The notes: generated by a model not told the origin, from the sequence alone. Counted from the first letter of the stretch, positions 1 through 9,196 are shown. The stretch is DNA of 54,228 nucleotides from Candidatus Caldilinea saccharophila (GCA_016710365.1 JADJVW010000036.1:1-54228), one strand, 5' to 3'. A program made the numbers and translations.

Positions 1-71
1 CCTCAGTCGAGGAGTGATTCTGCTTTTTATTGTATAAGCACCTCGGCAAGATTCGCCGCAGCCAGGCAAGC

Positions 72-527
72 CTATGCCGCTTCACCAAAGTAGAAGACCT
101 CCTTGAGCGGATCAATGGCGAAGCGTAGGCGCTCAAGGCACAGATACATCCCAAGAATACAAGGAAAATTGGACCGCGTCGTTGCCGGGTTGGGTACAAA
201 CGCGGTCGCTTCGATCGTGATGGTGTTACCTTCCGAAGCAAGCAGTGTGAGCGGAACCCGATAGAGTGCGCCTTGCACTATTTCACCGCGCAACAAGACT
301 TGCTCACTCTGTAAGGCCTCGACTGGGTCGAAATTGAGCGCGGCTGCAACCTCTGGCGGGCAAATGAGGTAGATACCGCCGGTATCAACAAATGCCGAAG
401 TCTGCAAGTCTCCAATACGGATATCGATTGTGACACGTGGTGTTTCTTCTCGTTCGGAGGCGGGGATATAGGCGTACAACACGGCGCCCGTCGCAAAGGC
501 TTCCCCTGTTGACAACTGCCGTAGCAT
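72..527 (-). CDS. retropepsin-like (clan AA) aspartic protease
   Basis: Predicted small aspartic peptidase of about 151 residues. The active-site motif AFVDTGG lies near residues 46-51 with Asp48 as the likely catalytic residue, and an ILG turn followed by a RLRFAIDP strand near the C-terminus fits the psi-loop of retropepsin folds. Such single-domain proteases work as homodimers. The ATG at 527 is preferred over the longer frame beginning at 635, because it overlaps the stop codon of the upstream gene as TGATG, a translational-coupling arrangement. It is the last gene of the minus-strand restriction operon. The substrate is unknown; the coupled DUF5678-like protein is the obvious candidate partner. 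No signal peptide or membrane segment is seen. Confidence 0.7.
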   Translation of the reverse strand: MLRQLSTGEAFATGAVLYAYIPASEREETPRVTIDIRIGDLQTSAFVDTGGIYLICPPEVAAALNFDPVEALQSEQVLLRGEIVQGALYRVPLTLLASEGNTITIEATAFVPNPATTRSNFPCILGMYLCLERLRFAIDPLKEVFYFGEAA

Positions 528-1237
528 CAGAATACCCGCGTGTATAATATCTGCGGATTGACCCCAAAGCGTGACGTCAGTTCTTCCAGGGTAGCGGCGC
601 TGCCCAGCAAGCTTCCGTTGGATAGCGCCACCCAACGTCCGCGATATTGTCCTCTATGCGCCTTGAGCCAGCTTCGATTCAGGGCAACGGAAGAATCGGC
701 AGATTGATACGCGGCAGGCGTTGTCTGCGGCGCCAATACACGGGCTGCGGTCAGCAATTTGTCTGCGGCAGGATGCGACTCAGCCCCGCGTAAAGCCAGT
801 ACTCCCGCAGCCCGGTGCGCGCCTGCTGCCAATGCCCATTGAATGGCTTGTAGAAAGTCAGTTGCATCGCGTCGACGCCAGTCGATTGCGCACCTGGCTG
901 CCAAGAATGCTTGTTCGTCGTGGTTATCGGCAGCGAGCGCCAGTGCAGCCATGCCGTAGTCCGGGTTGTCGGTTGCGGTTGATTGAGCAGACAACTCGCC
1001 GATGGCTGGCACAAAGTCGCCGAAGCGAGACCCATTGATGTCGACTGTAGACGCGTGATGATACATTCGTTGATGGGTAACCTCGATTGCTCGGGTTCCG
1101 TCCCATGGATCGTCCGATTCTACGGCGCGACGATAGCTGGGCGTTAGGGCGCCAGAAGTTGGTCTCAAATTCGAAATCAACTCCTGCATCACTTCGATCA
1201 GTGACAAAGGAGCATGGGAAGACAGTGCGACTGTCAT
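527..1237 (-). CDS. DUF5678-like C-terminal domain protein
   Basis: A protein of about 236 residues of unknown function. The last 45 residues (WLKAHRGQYRGRWVALSNG and onward) resemble DUF5678, a short domain with a conserved Y-x-G-x-W-V-A-L core that is often found next to small aspartic proteases. The first 180 residues are alanine-rich and helical and are not recognised. The start at 1237 is chosen over 1270 because AGGG lies about nine bases upstream and it avoids overlapping the preceding gene, which ends at 1254. The stop codon overlaps the start of the retropepsin gene (TGATG), so the two proteins are probably made in step. Confidence 0.6.
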   Translation of the reverse strand: MTVALSSHAPLSLIEVMQELISNLRPTSGALTPSYRRAVESDDPWDGTRAIEVTHQRMYHHASTVDINGSRFGDFVPAIGELSAQSTATDNPDYGMAALALAADNHDEQAFLAARCAIDWRRRDATDFLQAIQWALAAGAHRAAGVLALRGAESHPAADKLLTAARVLAPQTTPAAYQSADSSVALNRSWLKAHRGQYRGRWVALSNGSLLGSAATLEELTSRFGVNPQILYTRVF

Positions 1238-1253
1238 GGTTTCGTGCCCTTGT

Positions 1254-2018
1254 CTACACCGCGGGGCCAAACCTTATCAGGCTTGGCTCACGCAAACTCC
1301 AGCGGAAGGCATTATAAATCACCCGGTGATAGCGGTCACATCGTTCGACCAGTTTGTCAAAGCCAAGGCTACCTTCTTCGTAGTAGTCAAAATCCAACAA
1401 AAAGAAAGGCTCGTCGGCCGACTCACTGTATGCCGTGCGCAGCGTCAACATGGCCTGATCGTCCGGCAAGTTGAGTTGCGTCACAAGTGACGCTGGTTGA
1501 CTCCAGGCATCTGTCTGGAACAGCGCAGTCAACTCAGGTCGGAGCAGCGCAAGCACCTCACTCATTGTCGCGCATTGCGTTCCCTGCGTTGTGAACCGGT
1601 TAATGTAGCGGAGGCCAATGCGTGAGGCATACGCTGGTCGATAGATGCTTTCCACTGCTGTCTGCACCAGGGCGAGATTCGCGGCAAAGTCAGACCAATG
1701 CGTGTAGCGCTGCGTCGAGAGTGCATAAAAGTCGATCGCCAGCGACACCGATGTCTGGTGATCGGCGCTGGTAAAGCGAAAGACGCGCGGCGGGATTTCG
1801 GCAGATGGCGCGATGCCACTGGCCGGCGCCGGCAACTTGACGACGACACCCTGCTCGATGTCGAGCAAAGGAAAGCGTTCCCGGATGCGCTCCTGGAATT
1901 CGCTTGGTTCCTCACGCGCGATGCGCAGGATCGGCGGAAAACGCACCTGGCAGATCACTTCGGCCAGCGGCGGCTTTGCCAGCGCAATATCGGGATGGTG
2001 CGGAAAGTTCAGACCCAT
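1254..2018 (-). CDS. TIGR04255 family protein
   Basis: About 254 residues. The N-terminal KPPLAEVICQVRF segment and the central SRIGLRYINRF motif match the TIGR04255 family, whose biochemical role is unknown and which is often met in accessory or defence neighbourhoods. ATG at 2018 is chosen because AGGAG lies seven bases upstream; the GTG at 2036 would place that ribosome site inside the gene. It follows hsdM by about 50 bases and precedes the DUF5678-like gene by 16, so it is probably cotranscribed with the restriction genes. No membrane segment is visible. Confidence 0.7.
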   Translation of the reverse strand: MGLNFPHHPDIALAKPPLAEVICQVRFPPILRIAREEPSEFQERIRERFPLLDIEQGVVVKLPAPASGIAPSAEIPPRVFRFTSADHQTSVSLAIDFYALSTQRYTHWSDFAANLALVQTAVESIYRPAYASRIGLRYINRFTTQGTQCATMSEVLALLRPELTALFQTDAWSQPASLVTQLNLPDDQAMLTLRTAYSESADEPFFLLDFDYYEEGSLGFDKLVERCDRYHRVIYNAFRWSLREPSLIRFGPAV

Positions 2019-2069
2019 GATGTTGCTCCTGTTCACCGGATTCGCTGCCTCTATTGTAACGCACGCGGC

Positions 2070-3557
2070 CTACGCTTCTTCCAAATCCGCCACAATCTCG
2101 CGGAACTGCTCCAGAGCGGCCGCCAGATCCTCTACAATGGCCGCGGCCAACGCATCCGGCTCCAACAGCGCATCGCCGTCATCGACGCCATCGTCGCGCA
2201 GCCAGAAGATGTCGAGATTGGTCTTGTCGCGGGCGACCAGCTCTTCGTAGCTGTAGCGCCGCCAGCGGCCCTCCGGCGTCTGTTCGCTCCAGGTGGGCAG
2301 GCGCTCATGCCGGTTCTCTGGGTTGTAACAGGCGATGAAGTCGGCCAGCGTCGTCTCCGTCAGCGGATTCTTGCGCAGGGTCAGGTTGACGTTGGTGCGC
2401 AGATCGTAAATCCAGAGATGGCGCGTCCACGGCGTTTCGTTGGCAGGTTTGCGATCGAAAAAGAGCACATTGGCCTTGACGCCCTGTGCGTAGAAGATGC
2501 CCGTAGGCAGGCGCAGCAGCGTGTGGACATCGCACTCGTGCAGCAGCTTGCGGCGGATGGTCTCGCCCGCGCCGCCTTCGAAAAGTACATTGTCGGGCAC
2601 GACGACCGCGGCGCGGCCATGCATGGCCAGCATGGACTTGACGTGCTGCACGAAGTTCAATTGCTTGTTGTTGGTCGATTTCCAGAAGTCGGTGCGTTCG
2701 ATCGGCTTACTTTCTTGCTTGGTATCCCCGCTCTCGGTAACGATGGAGACGCTGCTCTTCTTGCCAAAGGGCGGATTGGTCAGCACCATGCTGAACTCCG
2801 TGCCCGGCTTGCCCAGCAGGCTGTCGCCGACCGTGACCGGGCTAATGTCGTCATCGTCGGGCCGGATGCCGTGCAGATAGAGATTCATCACGCAGAGCCG
2901 CGCCGTGTTGTCGACGATCTCCCAGCCGCGCACCAGGTCGTTGCGCAGCGATTTTTGCTGTGCCCGGCTCAGCGGTGCGTATTGCTGCCCGACATAGTCA
3001 TGCGCAGCGGTGAGAAAGCCGCCGGTGCCGCACGCCGGGTCGCAGATGATCTCCTTGGGCGTGGGGCGCATCACCTGCACAATCGCCTTGATCAGCGGGC
3101 GCGGCGTAAAATACTGGCCAGCGCCAGATTTGACGTCCTGGGCATTCTTTTCAAGCAAGCCTTCGTAGATTTCGGCCTTGACATCCATGTCGAGACCGCT
3201 CCAGCGTTCGCCTTCGATCAGCGTCACCAGCCTCCTCAACTTGGCCGGGTCTTGAATCCGATTCTGCGCCTTGCGAAAGATGGTGCCAATCATGCCCGTT
3301 GCTTTTCCCAACGCTGCCAGTGTCTCACGATAATGGTCTTCCAACGCCGTTCCATCCAGTGCTTTGAGGCTCTGCCAGTTGTATGCAGCGGGGATACGGC
3401 TTGCGCGGTCATATTCCTGCACTTGCTCCTCGTCCATCTTGAGAAAGAGGAGATACGTAAGCTGTTCGACGTAGTCGCCGTAGGAGACGCCGTCGTCGCG
3501 CAGGACGTTGCAGTAGTTCCAGAGACGTTGGACGATGGTTGACGCTTGGTTTGCCAT
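2070..3557 (-). CDS. hsdM: type I restriction-modification system methyltransferase subunit HsdM
   Basis: N6-adenine DNA methyltransferase subunit, 495 residues, the usual length. It has the N-terminal helical HsdM_N region (residues 1-130), the S-adenosylmethionine-binding motif DPACGTGGFL at 173-182 and the catalytic NPPFG at 261-265. With HsdS it methylates the recognition site; with HsdR added it forms the restriction complex. The gene order is unusual: hsdM comes after the HNH gene and is separated from hsdS by the AAA and HNH genes. The reading frame is intact, so methylation should persist even though HsdR and the HNH gene are broken in this assembly. Confidence 0.95.
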   Translation of the reverse strand: MANQASTIVQRLWNYCNVLRDDGVSYGDYVEQLTYLLFLKMDEEQVQEYDRASRIPAAYNWQSLKALDGTALEDHYRETLAALGKATGMIGTIFRKAQNRIQDPAKLRRLVTLIEGERWSGLDMDVKAEIYEGLLEKNAQDVKSGAGQYFTPRPLIKAIVQVMRPTPKEIICDPACGTGGFLTAAHDYVGQQYAPLSRAQQKSLRNDLVRGWEIVDNTARLCVMNLYLHGIRPDDDDISPVTVGDSLLGKPGTEFSMVLTNPPFGKKSSVSIVTESGDTKQESKPIERTDFWKSTNNKQLNFVQHVKSMLAMHGRAAVVVPDNVLFEGGAGETIRRKLLHECDVHTLLRLPTGIFYAQGVKANVLFFDRKPANETPWTRHLWIYDLRTNVNLTLRKNPLTETTLADFIACYNPENRHERLPTWSEQTPEGRWRRYSYEELVARDKTNLDIFWLRDDGVDDGDALLEPDALAAAIVEDLAAALEQFREIVADLEEA

Positions 3558-3571
3558 TCTCGTTCTACTTT

Positions 3572-4454
3572 CTACAATGACCTAACAGTAGCTGCGTCGC
3601 GATCAGAGTTGCTTGAGATGAGTGCCTTTTGCGACAATCGACCAAGCACGGTCCTATTGATCAAATTGATCAAACGCTGATTTCCCAATTGGCATTGTTT
3701 CTGGATCATACGAAAGGTCGCAGCCTTAAGAAAAACCCGATCTTTGAAGCCATACTCAACCAAATAGCCAAAGTATCTCTCCAGAGAATCTGTCAATTCA
3801 GAGATATCGTTTGGGGCACTAGGCGCAAGCACTGAGCAATGCCAGTTGGCAAAGTCATCGAGCCAACTTTTGAATGAATCATCCAATACATCTCGGACGT
3901 ATCTGTCTCGTATTTCAAACACGTCATTCCATGTCGATACTTCATCACAGTCTGGCTCAAAGCCAATGACCCAGCGAGGGATTTGGCCGTTCTTTCCGGC
4001 AAATGGCTCACTATCGTCCAGAGATATCTGTACAACTGAATGATTGTAGGGGTTGAACGCCTTTCGGCGCATCCCACCTTTTCCCCAAAGAATATCTTGA
4101 GCAATCTTATATCTGGAATTGCACTTGTTGCCCATGGGGACAAGATTATATAGATTCACAGCTGCGAAGGGGTACTCACTTTCCGGCAGATAGTGGTCTA
4201 GGGCTTCACGCCGTGATTTGGGTGCATCAAAATACTCGCAACCACAAAACGGACAAACATGGTATTTTGTGGCCGAATATATCGCTTGATAGTGAACATC
4301 TCGAATACCCAGAGGTGTTAGTAACGTGAACGCAAAGTGGAATGGGTCGCTAATTGATTCCTGTACATCTGTAGAAGATCAGAAATCGTTTGGCAGCTAC
4401 ATCGCATTGACAGCAATCCTGCAATTTGATTCTGTTCATTAAGTGTCTTAAGTA
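3572..4454 (-). pseudogene. HNH endonuclease, 3' part (gene split by IS element and frameshifted)
   Basis: C-terminal two thirds of an HNH nuclease. Reading in from 4378 without a start codon, the sequence shows zinc-type CPFCGCEYF, then ALDHYLPESEYPF and NLVPMGNKCNSRYK, the beta-beta-alpha HNH core, followed by about 190 more residues. A stop at 4379-4381 shows a one-base frameshift: 4382-4454 encodes LNEQNQIAGLLSM in another frame, which continues the 5' fragment at 5383-5626. Joining the parts across the IS gives 1121 bases, one short of 374 codons, consistent with a single deletion near 4372-4382. The gene ends 14 bases before hsdM. Base composition is visibly AT-richer than hsdM. HNH-AAA pairs recall Septu (PtuA/PtuB) and AAA proteins embedded in type I loci. 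Confidence 0.8.
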
Positions 4455-5382
4455 ACCCAAGTTGCCACCTAAGGGCGGAAGATAGAGAAGATGGAGGAAG
4501 CCAGGACGAAGAGGATGGTCTGGAGTTCGAAGCCATCGGCGTGACAGCGTGAATATGTTTGGGCAGGAGCGTTCGATCCGGCTGCCTGCGGTTTCGACTT
4601 GTTTGCGATAGTGGGCGAGCAGGTAAGTCATCCATGGCTCCCGCGGTCGTTTGGAGTTGGCTTTGCGAATCGGCAAGAGTAATCGGTCGCAGTCAGCCAT
4701 GACATCTTCGATGTGGTAGACGTTATAGGCTTTGTCGCCGATGATCCAAGCCTGCGGTGGAAGGTCAAAGTCAAACTGGTCGAGTGCAGACGTATCGCTG
4801 AACGCACCGGGCGAGAGCAGGAACTCCACAGGAGTCCCTCTTTGGGTGACGACCAGATGAATCTTGAGTCCATAAAAGTAGCGTTTTCTTGCTGGCTTGA
4901 TAGCCTCGATAGGCTTTCCGAGAGAGCTTGCAGCGGTGAATCAAGTATTGTCTGAACTGCGACCGGTAGGCTGTCATGATGTAGATGTTTCCGTCGTTGC
5001 GCTCTTTGGCAACGTCGTCCACCAACCGGAAAAGCGTCACCAACTGGTGCTTCCACTCGCTTGGGACGACGACAGAGGCGACTGCGCCAATTGTGCTCTT
5101 GAGATAGCCCTGTTCGTACAGCAGCATGCACGCCATTGCCTGATTGCCGCCGAAGTACATGAAGCGGCACCACCATGGCGATCGTCATGATTTCGGCGTC
5201 GCTCAGCACGCATTGTGGATCATCTCGATGATGTTGCCATTTCAACAAGTCGTCGCACTATAAATATACGGTACAATGTTGGTGTCCATGGAGTTCTCCG
5301 TTCTCTGTCTTGGTTTGTCGACCTGTAACAGTAACGGAACTCCATGGCATTTTCAACTCACCCTCAAGGTAGCAACTTGGGT
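4455..5382 (-). mobile_element. IS982-family-like insertion sequence, 928 bp
   Basis: Both ends carry an inverted repeat starting ACCCAAGTTGC (left 4455-4475; right 5361-5382 on the opposite strand), with further similarity inward (ACCT, AGGG). It is flanked by a direct repeat taagta at 4449-4454 and 5383-5388, a 6-bp target duplication. The interior encodes remnants of a DDE transposase. Deleting the element and one duplication rejoins the HNH reading frame exactly, which confirms the borders. Family assignment rests on the transposase text and the end sequence. Confidence 0.85.
4470..5289 (-). pseudogene. IS982-like transposase, decayed
   Basis: Fragments in three frames reconstruct one transposase: MDTNIV at 5289, then CDDLLKWQHHRDDPQCVLSD, then MYFGGNQAMACMLLYEQG (from 5160), then VEFLLSPGAFSDTSALDQFD with WIIGDKAYNVYHIEDVMAD and a KQVETAGSRIER stretch (to about 4590), then PKHIHAVT. 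At least four frameshifts separate these pieces, so no full-length enzyme can be made. The GDKAY and ETAGSRIE stretches are where the second and third acidic residues of the DDE triad would lie. The element is therefore probably immobile unless another copy supplies transposase. Sequencing error alone is an unlikely cause of so many shifts in 800 bases. Confidence 0.75.
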
Positions 5383-5626
5383 TAAGTACCTCATCTCGTT
5401 CGAGTTGAGTCAGTTTCCTTAGATTGTCATGGTATTTCAGCAGACGTTCCTTCAGTCCGAAGCGGCTTTGGAGTCTCTCCCTGAATCGTTCCGGAATGAT
5501 ATCGGGCCACACATTCGGGGTATTCGACACCTTCAGATTTTCATGTATCGAGTTCAGAATCTCAACCAAGCATTCATGTAACCAGTTATTGCTTGTAACC
5601 GCTTCAACAGGGTAGCCAAATAACAT
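5383..5626 (-). pseudogene. HNH endonuclease, 5' part (N-terminal fragment)
   Basis: Encodes about the first 80 residues (MLFGYPVEAVTSNNWLHECL ... KLTQLERDEVL) before running into the IS right end at 5382. Past the junction the frame reads only IS sequence. The fragment lies 15 bases after the AAA ATPase stop, as expected for the partner gene in the same operon. In the uninterrupted gene EVL continues as KTLNEQNQIAGLL, which is found on the far side of the IS. The fragment lacks the HNH motif and should be inactive. Confidence 0.75.
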
Positions 5627-5641
5627 TGGAGAATACCTTCT

Positions 5642-7261
5642 TCATTTGTCAGTCAATTGTTGAAGATGATCGATAAGAAATATTTTCTCCACCGAATAAC
5701 CCAGTCGATCTATGCCAGTCTTGACCTCATCTGCATCGCTGCTATGCATGAGTGCATCAATCTCCTCCAAAGGCACTTTCGAAATCGGGGGGCGGACACC
5801 AAAACATTCCTCTAATATTGAGTCAAAGGTCGTCCCGTACGTCTCGACATTGGGATGCCTATACTCTAGCTTTCCATCCTCTCTCTTCTTAAAGATGAAC
5901 ACTTTGTCTCTGCGCATGTCCGATGGCACAAACGGCGAATGTGTCGTCAGCAAGCACTCCTGCTCTGACGCCCCGGAATCTGACCTTCGGTCGCCATGAT
6001 TCGTCGGCAAGTCAAGGACGCGTGATATAAATTTCACCCGCCAAAGTGGGTTGAAGTGGGATTCCGGTTCATCTAGTAAGAAGAGCACATTGAGGAACGA
6101 TAGCATACACATCGTACCCATGATTTGTGCCTGCTGATGTTCGCCATCAGATAAGGACACGTAATCAACAACTTCGCCGCTCTTGCCTGAAACGAAACTC
6201 ACTCGCTCGAAGCGGAATACCTTGTCTTCATCCTGAGGTTCTGGCAGGCGAGAAGCAAACCGGCGAGTCTTCGTATCACGTTTGAACCGATCTCTGGTCG
6301 GTTTGGGAATAGCTAGATCGTTCAACATAGCAAGCTTGTGCAGCGACGAATAAAGACGCAGCGCACTATCCCAAAATGCCCGAAAAGCCAGCTTGGTTTG
6401 TTCATTGATCCAATAGTCGAATACGTAGGTTTCTGAGGCTTCGTCGTAGGAATAGCAGGTAGCACAACGACGTAATTGGTCCAGGTATGTCTCAAGTTCG
6501 TGGGTCAACTGTATGCCCTTGCGGTTAGTTTGTGTCCGCTTGGCCCGTTGCACCTTTGGTGCAGCACTGTGGGCGAGTTGGATGATACAGCGAACAGAGT
6601 GAAGATCACTTAGCCCGGCGTCTTGTAATAGCGCATGTTGTTGTTCGGCTTCTCCCATGACCAGATTTGCCACCAACACTTCAAGATGGGTTCCGTAGTC
6701 AATCAGCATGAGTCGTGTATCAGGGATTTCGTGTGGCTCGTGTGAATCGGCTAGAGCAGCTGTCCTGACCTGTTCAGCGTAACCGCTGCGACTGACCAGA
6801 AATGGCAGGCTGAGAGTTTCGTTGTTGCCTGATGTGTAGCCAACGATCTTGCTCGGTAGTAAGTCGATAGCTAAGGTTGAACCTGGATCGAGCTCAATCC
6901 AATCTTCCTCGCCTTTCACCTTGATTTCCAGTATCGGTCGCCGTTTTCCGCTCGACTTGCGCGATATCCAGACATGCTTTATCTCACCATTACTGTCAGG
7001 GATGAAATACTCTATCTCAAACTGCGTATCGGGATTCCCTTCATCGCGTTCTTCAGTAGGCACGCAGGCGTGATAAATTGACTGAAATATCTCCGCTAGC
7101 ACCTGCAAGAACTGGGACTTGCCCGAACCATTGGGGCCTACCAGACAGAGCGGATCGAAGCCGGTGTTGTCGAACAAAGGCGATCTCAGAGACACATCCA
7201 GATCGTCCAAAAGTCCTCCACAAGTCTCGGCAGCAATAATATGAACACGTAGGAGTTTCAT
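5642..7261 (-). CDS. restriction system-associated AAA family ATPase
   Basis: 539-residue ABC/SMC-like ATPase. Walker A is GPNGSGKS at 42-49, an ABC-signature-like LSDGEHQQ lies at 370-377, Walker B is FLLDEPES at 393-400 and the switch His sits in LLTTHSPF near 441. The middle 230 residues form the usual insertion seen in OLD/PtuA-type proteins. The beginning MKLLRVHII and the locus match the family annotated as restriction system-associated AAA ATPase (TIGR04435). Its start ATG overlaps the hsdS stop (ATGA). Its natural partner appears to be the HNH nuclease just downstream, as in Septu-like AAA-HNH pairs; that functional link is inferred. The reading frame is intact. Confidence 0.85.
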   Translation of the reverse strand: MKLLRVHIIAAETCGGLLDDLDVSLRSPLFDNTGFDPLCLVGPNGSGKSQFLQVLAEIFQSIYHACVPTEERDEGNPDTQFEIEYFIPDSNGEIKHVWISRKSSGKRRPILEIKVKGEEDWIELDPGSTLAIDLLPSKIVGYTSGNNETLSLPFLVSRSGYAEQVRTAALADSHEPHEIPDTRLMLIDYGTHLEVLVANLVMGEAEQQHALLQDAGLSDLHSVRCIIQLAHSAAPKVQRAKRTQTNRKGIQLTHELETYLDQLRRCATCYSYDEASETYVFDYWINEQTKLAFRAFWDSALRLYSSLHKLAMLNDLAIPKPTRDRFKRDTKTRRFASRLPEPQDEDKVFRFERVSFVSGKSGEVVDYVSLSDGEHQQAQIMGTMCMLSFLNVLFLLDEPESHFNPLWRVKFISRVLDLPTNHGDRRSDSGASEQECLLTTHSPFVPSDMRRDKVFIFKKREDGKLEYRHPNVETYGTTFDSILEECFGVRPPISKVPLEEIDALMHSSDADEVKTGIDRLGYSVEKIFLIDHLQQLTDK

Positions 7262-9138
7262 TCATGCCCCCTGACGAAGACCATCGCCTTCAACTTGGAA
7301 TCGAATTTCAAGGTGAGTTTTGGTGGCGTTTCGCCAAGCAGACCAAATAGGACATCTCTGAGAATTTCATAGTTGCTAGCGATGTTGTTGCGCAATTCAT
7401 CAAATGCAAAGGTGTCTTGTGGCATCTCTTCGATTGTCTGGAGAACCGATTCTCTGGAGATTTCCCTCTTCACAGATGGCTTTTTATTCTTCTTCTCGGT
7501 TTTCGTTTCCACGTTCTTTTGTGCCTCTCGTTCTGCACGAATCCAGTGAAGCAATGCATGAGCTGGTTCATCTTTCGCTGACTGAGGTACTAGCTTCCCA
7601 ACATATGCCCGCTTCAAGATAGACTGGCGAAATTTCGCCAATCGTCTCAGATCGGTGTCAACAGCGGACTCGACCGCATTGGCCACAGTGATTAGCCTAT
7701 CATATTCGCTGATTATAATGTGCTGTTCAGCCAGTGGTGGTAACGCAACTGCCATCTCAGCGAGTCGTTGCCCACCAAGATGGTGAATTCCAACACCTTT
7801 TGCGATCTGGCCAAATCTGCCTGTCCTGGCATCTTTCAGAAAATGAATCTGCAGATATTCCGGCGGCAAGCCAATCGTCTGCACACGTATCAAGGTGTTC
7901 TGAAAACAACAGCCGTCAATCTCTTCGCGCCAGATGAATGACTTGCCTACTTCATTTGGACTGCCAGACGCCTCAGAAAGCAGGATGTCGCCAACGCGAA
8001 GCTGATACCGCTCAAAGTCCGCAGGCGGGAAATTCATCTCCGCTACATCCGAGATGTCGAGTCCATCCCAGGTGGCATTTGCGGCGCGCAGATAGGGACG
8101 CATGTATGGTCCTTGATGATTCTGCGGAGATCGTTGGCGTCCCAATTGCACGGTTCCCAACTGTTCCACTGTCGCCCAACACCACCCCTCCGGCAGTTCC
8201 GGCAGTCCCGCCACATCCGGCTGCGCCGGTTCCTGATACTTCGCCTTCCACTTCTCATCCTTCGGCAGATACTTCTCGTACGCCGTCTCGGGCACGTCTA
8301 GCCACGTATCTTCCAGCGGCTCCGCTGACGCCTGCTCGGATGCCTTGCGCGCATCGGCCAGGGCGCGCTGCCTGGCGCGTTCAACCAGGCGTGCCCACTC
8401 CTCGGCCTCCCACTTCGCCCGGCGCTCCTTGAGAATCCTTGCCAGCAGGTCGTCCGCCCGCTCGTAGGTGCGCCTTTCCTGGCGGGCCAACTCGGCTTCG
8501 GTGGAGACGAGCCGTCCTTCGCACGCCGCCTTGAGCAGCGCGCTCTTGTACTGCGCCAGCCGCGCCTGCGCCCGCCGCAGCGCCGCCTCCGCCGCATCAA
8601 GCCGCGTGAAGTAGGACTCGATGGCTTCGACGATGCGGTGTTGTTCGTTCAGGGGAGCGAGAGGAAGTGCATAGGTAACGACGAAGTCCTCCGGGACGCG
8701 TAGCTGCCCCGCAGTACCGCTGAAACTCGCCTTGGCATCAGCACGAAACGTTGTCTGTCTGATGAAATGAAAAATCCAGTCCCGTGATACACCGTCGTAA
8801 GGCCGAATGACATGGAACTCCGTGGAACCAAAGCCTATGCCGTTGGGCAAACTGTGGGCAATTGCTGCTTTGCCGTTCTCCATGCTGGGCGTTATCTTCG
8901 CAAAGAGCACGTCGCCATCTGCGAAGGCTGAATATCCACGCTTGACCTCGCCTAATGGGCGAACCGATGCTTGGTCAATCGTTCCCGACTCGGCATTCAC
9001 CGCGCTCATGGGCACAAATGCGACTTCATCAACATCGGTCAGTTCAGCAAGCTGAGGTGGTCGCTTGTTGATTTCGGCAACTTCGCCAATCGTCGTCCAC
9101 ACCCAGCCATTCGGCAGGTCAGTCAAAGGTTCCGTCAT
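7258..9138 (-). CDS. hsdS: type I restriction-modification specificity subunit HsdS with extra C-terminal domain
   Basis: 626 residues, longer than the usual 400-450. Two target recognition domains begin at LPNGWVWTTIGEVAEI (about residue 8) and LPEGWCWATVEQLGTV (about 315), each followed by a helical conserved region with an LNEQHRIVEAIE or LAEQHIIISEYD motif. An extended linker (about 215-300) rich in Glu, Ala and Arg joins them. After the second helical region (about 520) comes a Lys-rich linker (EKKNKKPSVKRE) and a C-terminal domain of about 85 residues, possibly winged-helix-like, that is not part of a standard HsdS. It recognises a bipartite DNA site for HsdM and HsdR. The stop overlaps the AAA start (ATGA). 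Confidence 0.9.
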   Translation of the reverse strand: MTEPLTDLPNGWVWTTIGEVAEINKRPPQLAELTDVDEVAFVPMSAVNAESGTIDQASVRPLGEVKRGYSAFADGDVLFAKITPSMENGKAAIAHSLPNGIGFGSTEFHVIRPYDGVSRDWIFHFIRQTTFRADAKASFSGTAGQLRVPEDFVVTYALPLAPLNEQHRIVEAIESYFTRLDAAEAALRRAQARLAQYKSALLKAACEGRLVSTEAELARQERRTYERADDLLARILKERRAKWEAEEWARLVERARQRALADARKASEQASAEPLEDTWLDVPETAYEKYLPKDEKWKAKYQEPAQPDVAGLPELPEGWCWATVEQLGTVQLGRQRSPQNHQGPYMRPYLRAANATWDGLDISDVAEMNFPPADFERYQLRVGDILLSEASGSPNEVGKSFIWREEIDGCCFQNTLIRVQTIGLPPEYLQIHFLKDARTGRFGQIAKGVGIHHLGGQRLAEMAVALPPLAEQHIIISEYDRLITVANAVESAVDTDLRRLAKFRQSILKRAYVGKLVPQSAKDEPAHALLHWIRAEREAQKNVETKTEKKNKKPSVKREISRESVLQTIEEMPQDTFAFDELRNNIASNYEILRDVLFGLLGETPPKLTLKFDSKLKAMVFVRGHE

Positions 9139-9196
9139 TGCGTTCTGCTATTCATGATTCGTGTCGCTGCGTCAGTCACGGTACGGCGCTCTTACT

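Noticed and set aside
1698..3542. 614-codon plus-strand open frame opposite hsdM
   Set aside because: It is a shadow produced by GC-rich codon bias; the minus strand has clear methyltransferase motifs. The same applies to 9260-10360, 31710-33533 and 45224-46753.
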